Positions 24,423 through 35,735 of a DNA stretch of 64,000 bases are shown here, in pieces. The DNA is from Dermatophagoides farinae (Eukaryota > Arthropoda > Arachnida > Sarcoptiformes > Pyroglyphidae), in NCBI RefSeq assembly GCF_024713945.1, contig NC_134681.1, positions 3,883,501 to 3,947,500 of the forward strand. The letters are read 5' to 3'. Made by a program: the position numbers and the translations under genes. Positions within the stretch are counted from its first letter, which is position 1. Each line of letters starts with the position of its first letter. The notes under the pieces are model-generated. The model saw only the letters and a list, made by a program, of their open reading frames with translations, made no database searches and was not told where the DNA came from.

Positions 24423-27217
24423 TCACCAACTTTCACAACGTTTCGCCGGATTCATAGCTGAACCAATTGGACAATTGAAAGCTTTAGCGAATGCATCCAA
24501 ATTACTGAGAGCACCATTTACACGATATTTGCCTGGTGAATGAACAGATTTCGATATACGAATCCGTGTCTGTACATGTGTACTAAATCGACACCATTTC
24601 TATTTGTGATTGAGATAAATTAATGATTTGATTTGATTTCAGAAACAAAAAAAAATCAATTATCTATGATACCTGTGCAAATGATATGAAAAATAACATA
24701 TCAATAGAAAATTCTGGTAATTCTTGAATTCTTTGAACATGGATAGCCATCGATTGTGGTGATTGTCCATTGGAAATGGTACCATTTGGTGTTTGATTAG
24801 CCAAAAAACGTTTCGCCACATCTTGATAAGCATAATAGGCGGCTTGTATTCCGGCTAAATCACTCATATCTTCTTCAAATGTTCGTGTGCCATCAAGCTA
24901 TCGAGAAAGTGATCAAGATGAATTAGATTTAAATATCTGTAAATAAATTAATGATTAATACTTACATGTAAATCAGCTTCTTTATCATAATAGCTTGTAT
25001 ATTGTGATACAAAACATTGTGCTTTAAATAGATAATCTTTAAGAATATTCATACTCCATGGTGGTAATAATTGATCAAATTCACTATAACGTGGTGTAAC
25101 TGAATGACCCATTTCATGGCCAAAAAATGATCCTAATGATGCATAATTTAGATAGCTACAAAAAAAAGTAAATAAATCATAATCATCAATGATTGATAAC
25201 GGATGAAACATAAACAAATAAACTTACAATGGACGATCATCTTCATAGAATGGTGGTTGTAATAATCCCATTGGAATAGCTTAATTGATGATAAATTGAA
25301 AAAAATGAAATGAAATGAAATGACAGAATATTCATCATTCATAGAATAAAAACATACTGATCATATGTCCAACATAATCATATGTAGCACCAACATGTAA
25401 TGGTAATGGATCCCAAAAATGGCTTTTATTTACACGTTCACCAATCTGTGATAATAGATGTAAAATTTTACATTCCTGTACCTTTGAATAGAATTTCATC
25501 AATGTAGTTAAATTATTTTTCTTCTTTTCCGGTATCGTGTAATTCTATTAATTGATTTGATTAAATAAAAATCGATTCAAACAAGAATTCAATCATCATC
25601 ATTAGTCATCATACTACCAGAATACTATGGTAATTTTCCAAACTTTCATCATCCATCACCCAATCTGGATAACCGACATTGATATTGATTTTTTCTACTT
25701 TTTCAATCAATTCACGTTTAGGTTCATCGATCCAATTCTTTTTTCTCATTGATTCAATAAACGAATTTTTCACTGTTTCAATTATTTGCTGGGCATTTTG
25801 CCGTGCACTTGATGGTAGATTTTTTTCGGCAAAAATTCTTGCCATTAAATATGGTATCGATTGTAGCAATGGTTCTAAACATTGTTTTTTCATTGCTTTT
25901 AATCCTTCTCTTGATTCGGTGCTATAAAAATTTTGCTGTATATCTATTAATTATAATCAATCAATGATTGTTTTAATCATCATCACTCAATCAATCAATC
26001 AATCAATCAAACCTATGAATGTTGTGCCACCAAATTGATAACCAATTGAATCCATAACACGCCAGCCAATATAATTGGCAATAATACGTTGATCAGTACG
26101 TACTAATAATCGGCTCAATTCAATCAAATAATGAACATCAAACATTAGTTTGGTTTTAGCAAAATTCGAATCATTCATTATACGATGTGTACGTTGTATA
26201 TTGTTCAATACGTAAAGCCAATCAATTTCCTGTATTAAACATCCTAATGTTTCCATTTTTCGTTGTATCATAAATTCTGGTCCCATACTTTTTTTAGCAA
26301 TCTAAATTGAATAATTTTGAAAACATTAGCAATTAGCAATACAGAATGGAATCATCAAAATCATACATACATTGGCTAATTGTTTTTCAAATTTAATCAT
26401 TTCCCATACTTCATCCATTGTTTCGTTTTGATGATTTTTAGCTCCAAAATGTGATGCCGTTGCAAGTATATAATTAGCATATGATTCTAAACGATTCAAT
26501 TTTACTGATAATAATTTACGATGTGATACAATGAAACCACCGCTTTTGATCATTAAATATTTCATTTGTTTTTCATCAATATTTGATTCCAATTCAATGA
26601 ATATATGATCATTATATTGATTGACAATGGTATGGAAATAATTTTCCCAACGATATTGATCACGATCAAAACGTTTTGTTAATAATGGCCAACCGCCAAT
26701 ATCTTGTAATACATGATTTAAAATATCAAAATCTGGTTCTTTTGTTGCCGATATACATTTCGTATACATTGTACGAATATTGGTAGCTAGTATCGTTTTC
26801 TCAAATTTTGATGGCAATTCAATTGATGGTGGCTGCGTTGTTGTGGACAATGATGAAGTGATATTTTTCGGCGGTAACAATAAATCTTGATCAATTGTGA
26901 GTAATTTTTCAAAATTTTCTTCAATTTTCAATTGAACTTTAACAAAATTATCATATTCTGATCCACCATTCGATAAGAATTGTACTAGATATTCTAATAA
27001 ATGTTTACTTTCCCAACCATTACAAGCATAATCATAGAATGATTCACATGGATCAACTGAACGATTAATATATGTATTCATTTCGATTCCTTGTTTTGAA
27101 CATTTTTTCGTTGAACAATAATCACGATGATGATCACCAAATGTTATTGTTTCCATCATTACCGATGAACCATTTCTATATGAATCTTTTGAATCTATGG
27201 GTATTTCATTTGCTTTT
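24423..27217 (-). CDS. M13 (neprilysin-like) zinc metallopeptidase domain, eight exons
   Basis: Ectopeptidase module that in this family cleaves short peptides outside the cell. Exons: 27217-26371, 26301-26013, 25943-25618, 25544-25358, 25279-25228, 25155-24966, 24897-24673, 24599-24423; every phase matches. Numbering follows the joined 1334-residue protein. Visible are the N-terminal DPCESFYDYACNGW (627-639), NYIGWRVM, LLQPPFY, zinc motif GHEMGH (1150-1155), the third zinc ligand in EDMSD (E1210, D1214), VHSPGKYRV (H1296, R1302) and the C-terminal MNPAKRCESW. Length (~760 aa) matches the family. Oddities: the usual NAFY/NAYY reads GATY (1110-1113), and the GFDD that normally follows HExxH is replaced by SVTP. 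If translated alone from the ATG at 27159 it would lack the transmembrane anchor M13 enzymes normally carry, which argues that it is joined to the LRR exons upstream. Catalytic residues look intact. Confidence 0.95.
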
Positions 27218-27275
27218 CTAAAATTTTAGGAAAACAAAAATATGAAATACTTTACATATATACCTCTCAAACGAC

Positions 27276-29111
27276 TTACATCTGATCAGTTATAGTTATC
27301 GATGTATCTTGTGGTGTTGGTGCCGTTGTCGATTTTGTTTGTCTATAATATGGACAGGTTTTATTACGCATATAATCACTAAAATATACGGTATTATTTC
27401 GATCATTTGAACAGCGGAAATTTTTCACACGTAATCGATAACGTTCCGATAATGTCCACGCCATACGACAACCACATTGAAGATTGAAACAATGACGGCC
27501 AACATCGATAGTATTTTTAAGATTTTCATCCAAAAATGGACGAAAAATTTCTTCAGATAAATGATCCAATTTCAAATTACAGCCATTTAATCCAAGATGA
27601 ATTTTTAATGGTCTAAAACGACAACAATAAATGAATAGGAATTAGTACATTTTTTTTGATTGAATTCGAAAAACCTTTTAGCACCAAGAAATGATTCTGG
27701 TTCAAAACTACTTGAATTCAGATCATTATCGGTTAAATCAATCATCAATGTCAGATTGGATGGTTTATTCATACGAAATGCATATGCATGAATGAAATTG
27801 ATGTGATTTTTACTCAATGATAATTGTTCTAAATGCAATAGATCGGCAAATGCGTCCGAACCGATTGATTGTATATTACCAGTTGTGATTTGTATTTCTG
27901 TCAATTGTGATTCAGTTTCATTCGATGAAAATGCTGCTGCTGCTTCTGCTGATGATGATGATGGTGTGGATGTTTGTTCAATACCATCAGTGTTATTCAA
28001 TGATGATGAATGTGAATCATCATCATCATCATTTTTATTATCCACCAATGTCGTGGTAAAAGCTCTGAACAAACAGGAAAAAAAATCATTAAATTTAATG
28101 AAATTTTATTTGAAAAAAATACCTTTCTGGAATCATGGTCAAATTATTCTGATAAATAATCAATTTCTGTAGATTAATTAATGAACGAATTGATGCAAAA
28201 AAATCAAATTTTCCATTCAGTTCAGAGCTAAGATTTGTGCCATAAATGAACACAGTGTATACAGTGTATTCGGTACCAATGAATGCATTGCGATCGATAA
28301 ATTTTAATTCATTACCACTTAATAAAATATTTGAAAATTTAATTCCATTAAACAATCGATCTTCTAATATTGTTAAATTTCTTAAATTAATATAAATGGA
28401 ATCAAAACGTTGCATATCTTCTGGTATCCATTTTGCATAATAAACGAATGTATTTCGTAATTGTTCCGTAGCTGAACCAGAAATTGATGAACCACCACCA
28501 CGGCATAGAATTTCTTTTTTACTTGCATTACATGTACATGGTAATAGAATATGATGATCATCTGAATGTGGACATTGTTGATATTGTTGATGATGATGTG
28601 ATGTTGACGATGAAGAAGCTGATGTTGATGATGATGATGATGATGATTTGGAATGTACCGATGGTTGTACCGATGATGATGATGGTAATTGTTTTATTTG
28701 ATTCATTTTTCCATTTGCCAATATAATTGATAAAATAGCTTCATCATCATCATCATCATAATAAAAAGAATCATCATCATTATTTAAATTTTCCAATCGA
28801 GAATATCGATTTGGCCATATAATTTTATTATGATAATGATGAACAGAATTTCTACAATACAATAATGCCGATGATTTTGGTAGATTTATTGTTGTGATTA
28901 TCATTATGATAACCAATTTCCATATGATAATCATAAATGTTTGATTATGTTGAAACCAAAATTCTACTAATGATTTTAAAATTGATTTATTGATCATTTT
29001 ATTCTTATTATTCACATTATTTGATTTTTTATTCTTGAAATTCTTTTTGGTTGATTGATGCTTTGATGATTTTGATGATGAAGATGACGATGATGATGAT
29101 AATGATGGCAT
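27276..29111 (-). CDS. Leucine-rich-repeat ectodomain with N-terminal signal anchor, three exons
   Basis: Extracellular LRR protein or module of the arthropod class often named after the non-catalytic subunit of Oplophorus luciferase. That name does not imply luciferase function. Exons: 29111-28123, 28064-27675, 27612-27280, joined in phase 2 (AG|A, AG|A). Residues 1-57 are Ser/Lys/Asn-rich and basic. A hydrophobic stretch at about 58-78 fits a signal anchor with the N-terminus inside. The N-cap CPHSD...LLPCTC (C170, C182, C184) is followed by LRRs to about residue 500 (LRNLTILEDRLFNG, ILLSGNELKFIDRNAF, LINLQKLIIYQNNLTMIPE). A Cys-rich cap (HCFNLQCGC ... FRC ... KTC) follows. A Ser/Asp low-complexity insert interrupts the LRRs at the start of exon 2. 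The exon-2 donor (gttttt) is weak. Unspliced reading ends at TAA 27278-27276, which lies inside a strong gtaagt donor; splicing removes that stop and leads into the M13 exons. Confidence 0.9.
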
Positions 29112-30071
29112 GATTCATTCATAGCATTTTATTTTCATTCAAAAATTCTGGAGAGAAAAAAAACAAATTTTTTGATGAATTTTTTGGCCTGTACACATTT
29201 AGCCGGCTATGTGAAAAATATTTATTTATTTTTAGAATACAACAGAAACAACAGAAATCTGTGTGGACAAAAAAAATGAAAAAAAAATTAGCCACGAAAC
29301 ATCAATATGAAATGAGTATAGTATAACGGCGTCAAATCTTAGGCGTTCACGCACAAACACACACACACAAACTATATCGGGAAACAATTTTCGATAACGA
29401 AAAAAATTTCTGATCGGTTTATCGTTCAAATGAAATGAACGAAAAAATCCATAAATTAATGAATGAATGAATTGATAATAATAAAAAAAAACAACAACAT
29501 ACATCATCAATGATTTGATGGCAAAAAAAAAAATGAAAATCATGAAATTTGAATTCAGCCATGAAGTTTTTTTGTTTTTTTTGAATGAATGAAATCAAAG
29601 TCATTATCATCATCATGATCATCATCGAATGATTATCATACATTTAAATTTTTATATCTCCGAACAACAACAACAACAACAACAAGTGAAAAAAATCAGA
29701 CCATAGATTACCGTTTTCTCATTGAATTAAAATTTGAATTTTTTGGAAATAACGATTAATATTGGCCCAACACATTGTATTACATCATATGTGCAAAACA
29801 AAAAAAAATAACAACAATAATAACTCTCACCACCACAAGATGTCGGTAATGATGTCAAAAATAAGAGATTTTTTCCAGTACTTTCTTTTGGCAATGTGGA
29901 CCGACAGACAACATACACTGTGTTTGATTGAAATCGAAATCGAAATCGCACACACACACACACCACTTGAAGTTGAATTTCCAAAAGCTAATTTTTCGAT
30001 TTTTTCCATTGATTATCCCGATCATCTCGATTATCCCGATTATATCCTGATTATCCAGAAACGCAAAAAAA
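29112..30071. promoter_or_regulatory. Divergent intergenic region, possible bidirectional promoter
   Basis: These 960 bp separate the start of the LRR-M13 locus (- strand) from the candidate + strand start at 30072. An in-frame TGA just upstream of the LRR ATG confirms that its coding begins at 29111. The region holds CA repeats (about 29354-29369, 29950-29963), an AAC repeat near 29667-29684 and near 30010-30060 a set of near-identical GATTATCC-type units. A promoter role is inferred only from the divergent arrangement; no TATA or initiator element was assigned. Confidence 0.35.
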
Positions 30072-30149
30072 ATGGATCGTGAACGTCATGAACGATTATT
30101 TCGCATATGGGATGCAATTCTTCAAGCTCCACCAATTCGTTTTCTTGAA
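30072..30149 (+). CDS. Candidate first coding exon, 26 codons, unassigned
   Basis: Not recognised as any family. The exon starts MDRERHERLFRIWD and ends PPIRFLE, followed by a gtaatc donor in phase 0. It uses the same codons (CGT, CAT, GAA, TTA, CCA, CAA) as the confirmed genes here and is free of simple repeats, unlike its surroundings. Downstream sequence turns T-rich at once, as an intron would. If not spliced, the frame continues to a TGA at 30242-30244, giving a 57 aa peptide with a hydrophobic C-terminal half. The sequence tccag just upstream could be a 5' UTR acceptor. No second exon could be linked with confidence, so the gene may have a long first intron reaching into or past the following 34 kb. 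The - strand frame through the same bases is also open but uses codons less typical of the window. Confidence 0.4.
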
Positions 30150-31735
30150 GTAATCAAATCCATTGTGGAGTTTTTCATTCTATTCATGATTGTTTTTTTT
30201 ATTCACAAACAATTGTATTATTTTTTTCTCTATTATCTTGATTGAAAAACAAATCAAATGTGTTCAATTTTGATCGATTTTCATCATTTTTGATTAAATT
30301 AAAAAAAACAACCCATTTTTATTTTGCTCATTTCATTTCCATTTGTTTTGTTTCCATTTTCGAAAAAAAACGAATTTGTTTCGCATTCCAAATGATCCAT
30401 TTCCATCATCATCATCATCATCCCCAATAAACTTGTATCAGATCAACTTGTGTTTATTATTTTTCTTAAATTTTACCAAGATAAACAAACTTTTTGTTAT
30501 TACAATCAATAATTTCCAAATCGCATCAGCAAAAAAAAAAAAAAAAAAACCGTTGGAAAACAAGTGCCCAGTCAACCTTTGACTTTGATGATATATTCTT
30601 CATAGACATCGTGACATGTACATTTTTCTTTTCCATTATCATCATCATCATCATCATCCGCCCATTTTTTTTTATGATAAATTATTATTATTGTTGTCAG
30701 AGTATATATATATATGACGCCCAAAAAATGCGATATATCGTGACTTTTGTTCATTTGTTTCTTTTTTTTTTTTTTTTTTTTTGTTTTTGTTTTTGCTATT
30801 TGAAAATTGTGTCCAATGTCTTTTTTTTTTCTTCCTATTTCAATTTCAATTTTTTTTTTTTGTTACACAACAAGAACAAACACAAAACACACAAAGACAA
30901 ATGTACAATGTTTTTGAATTTGATTTTGAATTTGGAACGAAAAAAAAATTCTGGCTTGTAGAATTAAAAATAGGAAGAAATTGAATTTTTTTTTCATTCA
31001 ATTCAATTTCAAGAATTGTAAATGTTGAGATAATTAATTTTTTTGTTGTCTTTCTCGATTCTTTCGATTCTTGTGTCTGTGTGTGTGTGTGTATATGGTC
31101 GTATAATTGATGATGATGACGATTGTGTTCTGTGATTCGTAGATTCAATTATTATTTTTTTTTTTTACAAACAATTAAAAATGGCAAAAGATAGAAATTC
31201 TTTGATTCTCTTTTTTTTCTGGCTGATCTGGATTTCTTTGTTTTTCTGTTTCTATTCTCATCAATTCACTCATCAACCAACCAACCATGAATGAATGAAT
31301 GAATGAATGAAAGACGAATATTTCTGTTTCTTGGTTTGAACAAAGAGAAAATACAAAAAAAAAAAATTCATAAAAAATGCATGAATCTTATGTTCCAGAA
31401 AATTATCTCAATGATGATGATGATTGATCAATACACGGAAAACTAACTACACGGATCTTTAAATTATTTACGGTCACCATATCTCTCTTTCTCGTGGTCT
31501 AAAATAGTCGAGACCTCAAAAAAAACGACAACAACAATGACCAAACAAGGCCTTAGGCCAGCGCAAAAAAAAACAACAGAAGTGTTAAAGCAACAACAAC
31601 GACGACGAAAAGACGTACGGAAAGAAACAAAAAAAAAATCTCCACTAATAAGGTTCTAAAATATTTACTAATTGCATTTCAGATACGAAAAAAAAGCAAT
31701 GAAAATTTAAATTGAATCACTGAAAAAAAAACAGC

Positions 31736-31739
<4 letters not shown>

Positions 31740-31777
<38 letters not shown>
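31740..31777. repeat. (GA)n dinucleotide tract, 38 bp
   Basis: Uninterrupted AG repeat of about 19 units. A second GA tract of nearly identical length and orientation lies about 240 bp downstream. Confidence 0.9.
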
Positions 31778-31780
<3 letters not shown>

Positions 31781-32012
31781 TCATAAATCGTGATTGATCA
31801 ACAGAAAAATTATGAACAAGAAAAAAAAAACAAAATTCGTGATTCGGCTACGTGAACATAGAAAAAAAAATTGAATGAATTGAATTGAATTTGAAAAAAA
31901 CATACATACACACACACACACTGTCGACACATCAATATTGCACAACAATGATTATGGAAAAAAACAAAACATCCCCCAAGAAGAAGAAAAATTATTATTA
32001 AATTGAATGAAT

Positions 32013-32013
<1 letters not shown>

Positions 32014-32052
<39 letters not shown>
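32014..32052. repeat. (GA)n dinucleotide tract, 39 bp
   Basis: Uninterrupted AG repeat, the partner of the tract at 31740-31777. The unique sequence between them differs from the flanks, so this is not a simple tandem duplication of a larger unit. Confidence 0.9.
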
Positions 32053-32056
<4 letters not shown>

Positions 32057-35000
32057 AAAAATAAACGAATAGATCGATCGATCTAATAGATTGATCTGAA
32101 TGCCAGACCATATTACTGCACTATAAACAAAAAAACAAAAAAAAAACATCACCACCATCATCAACAATACCGCCAGTACCTACCATCACCTGGTCTAATT
32201 GCTTTTAAGGATGATAATAAAAAAAAAATTCTCATTTATTTAACTTTCACTAATGTTAACCAAAAGAAAATGATCTTTGAACACAAACATACACACACAC
32301 ACACACGGATGCATCGAATCATCTTTCGGGTCTTTATCATCATCATCATCATCATCATCAGGATAATAATGATAATGATTGAAAGAATCGTGCACGACTA
32401 AACATTCAAACATTGAATCACATTGGAAAACATTTTTTTTTTTTTTTTTTTTGGTTCCACAAAATGTTCATTATTCAAAATGTTTAAATCTAAAAACATT
32501 TTACATTTTTTTTTCTGTTTGGTTCATCATCATCATCATTATTTTGGTCAATATTTTAGCCAAAAAAAATGTTGATTACTACAGGTGTTAACATTCAATC
32601 AATTCATTCATCATTTTGTTTAGAATGAAATGGAGAGATTTCCAGTTTGTTTTTTTTTTATCAAACAAACCCTCCTTTTTCAGGAAAAAAAATCGATCGT
32701 GATCAATAATTTTGACCATATACGACATTTTTACTGAAGAAAATGGAAAAAAAATTCGATTGATTGATTCTGTAGGTGCGTGTGTGTGTGTTTGTGTGTG
32801 TGTGTGATGCAAAATTCATTCAATTTCTCAATATCCGAAAAGAAATTCGTTAAAATTTTTTTCTCGTTCCGTTTCGCATGGCTGTAAATGATGGTAATAA
32901 TAAAATGCGATGACCTATGGTCATTGGCCATCATTTTTCTCCTCTAGACTGCGTAACAAATTCATTTTCTCCACACACATACACACACACACACGGCAAA
33001 CATTCGTTAATGAATAGAAAGAATATTTAATCATCAAAAAAAAAAATTTAAAATGAAACAAAAATTTAAATGAAATTTTGTGTGAAAATTTCATTTATCG
33101 ATCACAATTTTTTGCCAATTCAATCCAATTTGAATTCAGTAATGATAGATTCGTCGAATATTGATTTTTCTAGATCGTTTTTTTTCTTCTTTTTTTTCAA
33201 AATAAAAAAAAAACATCATTATTATCATGACTGGACATCGACTTTGGTCAATAACAATAAAATAATTGAGATTTTATCACCAAAGTAATTATGATGGCCA
33301 TGGCAATTGATGATAATGTAATTGAGATGAAATCAGTTTGACTAAGGAAGTTGAATGATAGAAAAAAAATCCTCTATGGTCGATATGGTCAATTTTGTTT
33401 CCAGTCATCATCATCATCATCATCATGGCAATCGTTATCATTATCAGCATTATTGATCTTTATTTTGCCATCAACTTTGTCGTTGACTTCGTGTGAGTTC
33501 CAGGTATTTTATATTAGTGATATAGTCACATTTTTTTTTCGTTGCCCACAATATTTTGTTTCGTTTCATTTCATAAGTTTTTCTTTTATCATTACAATTA
33601 AATTTCATATATAGTCAAAACACAAGACATACAAAAATCTATTTATTTGTAAGTATAGAACAACAAGAACAACGAAAAAAAATCAATATTGACCATCATG
33701 ATCATTAAACATGATGATTTACGTGATGATGATAAATTACCAAAAAAAAAGAATTAAATTTTATCCATTTTAAATAATAATAATCATCAATTGGACACAT
33801 TTATGATAATGATGATGATAATCAAATGGTTGCAGTAGTGGTGGTGGTAATGGTGGTGGTTGTGATTGATAATACACCTGGATTTTTTCATTTCATCCAC
33901 CACCACTACTACCAGCGGTAAATGATTTTTTTTTTTTTTTTTTTTGGTATATTTATTATTCATTAGCTTTAATGCATTCTATTATGATATGATGTGCATA
34001 CATAATTATCATCTCACAACTATACTGCAACAGCCAAAATAAAATCATCAATAATCATCATCGATCATTATGATCATTTTTCCAAGAAGCAGAAAAATAT
34101 TTTTTATCATTATTTTTTTCTTTTCTTCAAAGAATAAATAGGACATGTTTTCCATTTCTACATATTTGTGATCATGTGTTGTTGAAGATCAAATTTTAAA
34201 TATTGGATGTCAATTTATAATGGATGAATAGAAATAAGATAACCTTGGCCTAATGGATTTTTCTTTTTTTCTATCTATTCTTGTGATCATCAGCATCGTT
34301 AATTGTTTTTATTATCCAAAGCATTCAGTTGATTCAATCATTTCAAACGCACACACACACACACACACACACACAGAAAAACAGTGGAAAATGAAAGCTT
34401 TTCTTTTGTTTTTTTCTTTACCACGTGTTGCCACGTTATGTTGATAGAAAATTAAACCAGTCATTCATACACTCACTGTGGTTGTGTGTTGTGGTGTTAA
34501 CCTTGAATAATCATTGGAATTTACAATATTTCTATGCGATAAATTTCATTTGAAGTGAACGAAAAATGACAATTGACCACTACATGACGTCCACTGCTGA
34601 CAATTGATTACTGTTTTTTTTTCGAGACAATTGTCAATTGTTATTGTTGTTGTTGTTTTGTTGTTTTGTTAGAGTGACAAAGTTCATAGATGAAAAATAT
34701 TTTTACATTCAAAATTCTAGTAATCTAGATATTGTAATTCCATATCTGTCACTCTCTCTCTCTTTGAAAGTGGTGATTGTTTTTGATTATAACCAAAAAA
34801 AAAAAAAAAAAAAATGCCATTGATATCGATATGAATAAGTGACATTCATATGACTACCTGATTGAAACTAAGACAAGACAAAAAAAACGAACCCTTTTTC
34901 ATTCGAGACAATCGATAATCATCATTATTGAACCAACACCACCACCACCACAATATTTGATTGAATTGTCTAAAAACAAACAAACACAAAATACTCACTT

Positions 35001-35677
35001 TATAGCAAACCACCACAACGACAATATATACATTGATGACCAATTCGTCAATTCGTTTGTTTGTTATCGACCATGTTCAATCTGGAGAAAAGAAAAATCC
35101 GATTGTTCCAATGATAAGTATAAGATGGTATTTGCCGCGACAATTGATATTAACAAAGACGACGACAATAACCAGCGATGGTATTCGATTACATACAACA
35201 AGATAATGAGAAAGGGAGAAAAAATTCAAATTTTTTTTTAGGTTAATCTTCTTTGAGGTGATATAGGACTATAGTTCAAAATAGAAACTTTGGCAATTCA
35301 TCATCTTGTAACTGATATATAAACTAAATTTTTTTATGCCAAGACAAAACCACAATGATTTGAGAACCAAAAAAAAAAAAAAATAGTCTGCTTAAACTTG
35401 AAGAAAAAGTAATGAATTGAAATGGAATAAATTGAACAATTGAGACAACAACAACAACAACAACCACAAAAAAAACGAGAGAGAATGTAAAAATGGAAAT
35501 CAAACCACGATCTTTTGATTTTGTGTTTTTTTCCTCATTATTATTACCGATTGCTAAGTTGATTGTAATCGGTAAATGAAAAGATACCCGAGATTATATG
35601 AAGAAACTAAACCCAAATAATTTCATTTTTTTTTTCTTTTTTCTTTGTCAACTTTATTTCCTGACCAATTTATCTAG

Positions 35678-35735
35678 ATTGAGAAATGTTGCCAGCAACG
35701 GCAACATCAGCAGCAGCAGCAGCAGCCGAGTGCAA
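35678..35735 (+). other. Possible internal exon, 58 bp, weak
   Basis: A GC-richer patch preceded by a pyrimidine-rich acceptor (ttatctag) and followed by a consensus donor (gtaagc). Two of the three + frames are open. One gives a Gln run (starting IEKCCQQRQ, the frame that would follow the exon at 30072-30149), the other a Ser run (RNVASNGNISS, ending ...RVQ). A CAG/AGC trinucleotide repeat explains much of its composition, so coding status is uncertain. Confidence 0.2.

Larger units (their letters stand above)
24423..29111 (-). other. Predicted single gene: signal anchor - LRR - M13 peptidase chimera (11 exons, 1334 aa)
   Basis: The two entries above are joined here as one gene model. The 62 bp intron 27279-27218 starts with gtaagt and ends with ttttag. 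It leaves CAG AT in the LRR exon and A AAA GCA in the next exon, so the frame runs into the M13 domain without a stop. All 11 exons add to 4005 nt, exactly 1335 codons. Supporting the join: the LRR part supplies the type II anchor that M13 enzymes need, the M13 part has none of its own, only 116 bp separate the LRR stop from the first M13 methionine, and no poly-A hexamer lies between. Predicted topology: cytoplasmic basic tail, membrane anchor, LRR stalk, catalytic domain outside. The alternative is two tightly packed genes or an isoform that retains the intron. Confidence 0.7.

Noticed and set aside
31540-31570. AAGGCCTTAGGCC as a possible RNA gene or promoter element
   Set aside because: It is too short and isolated; no tRNA, snRNA or microRNA signature could be recognised around it.
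34957-35241. 94-codon frame of mixed composition including CSNDKYKMVFAATID
   Set aside because: No splice acceptor or family similarity; the end of the frame runs into poly-A/poly-T, and codon use differs from the confirmed genes.
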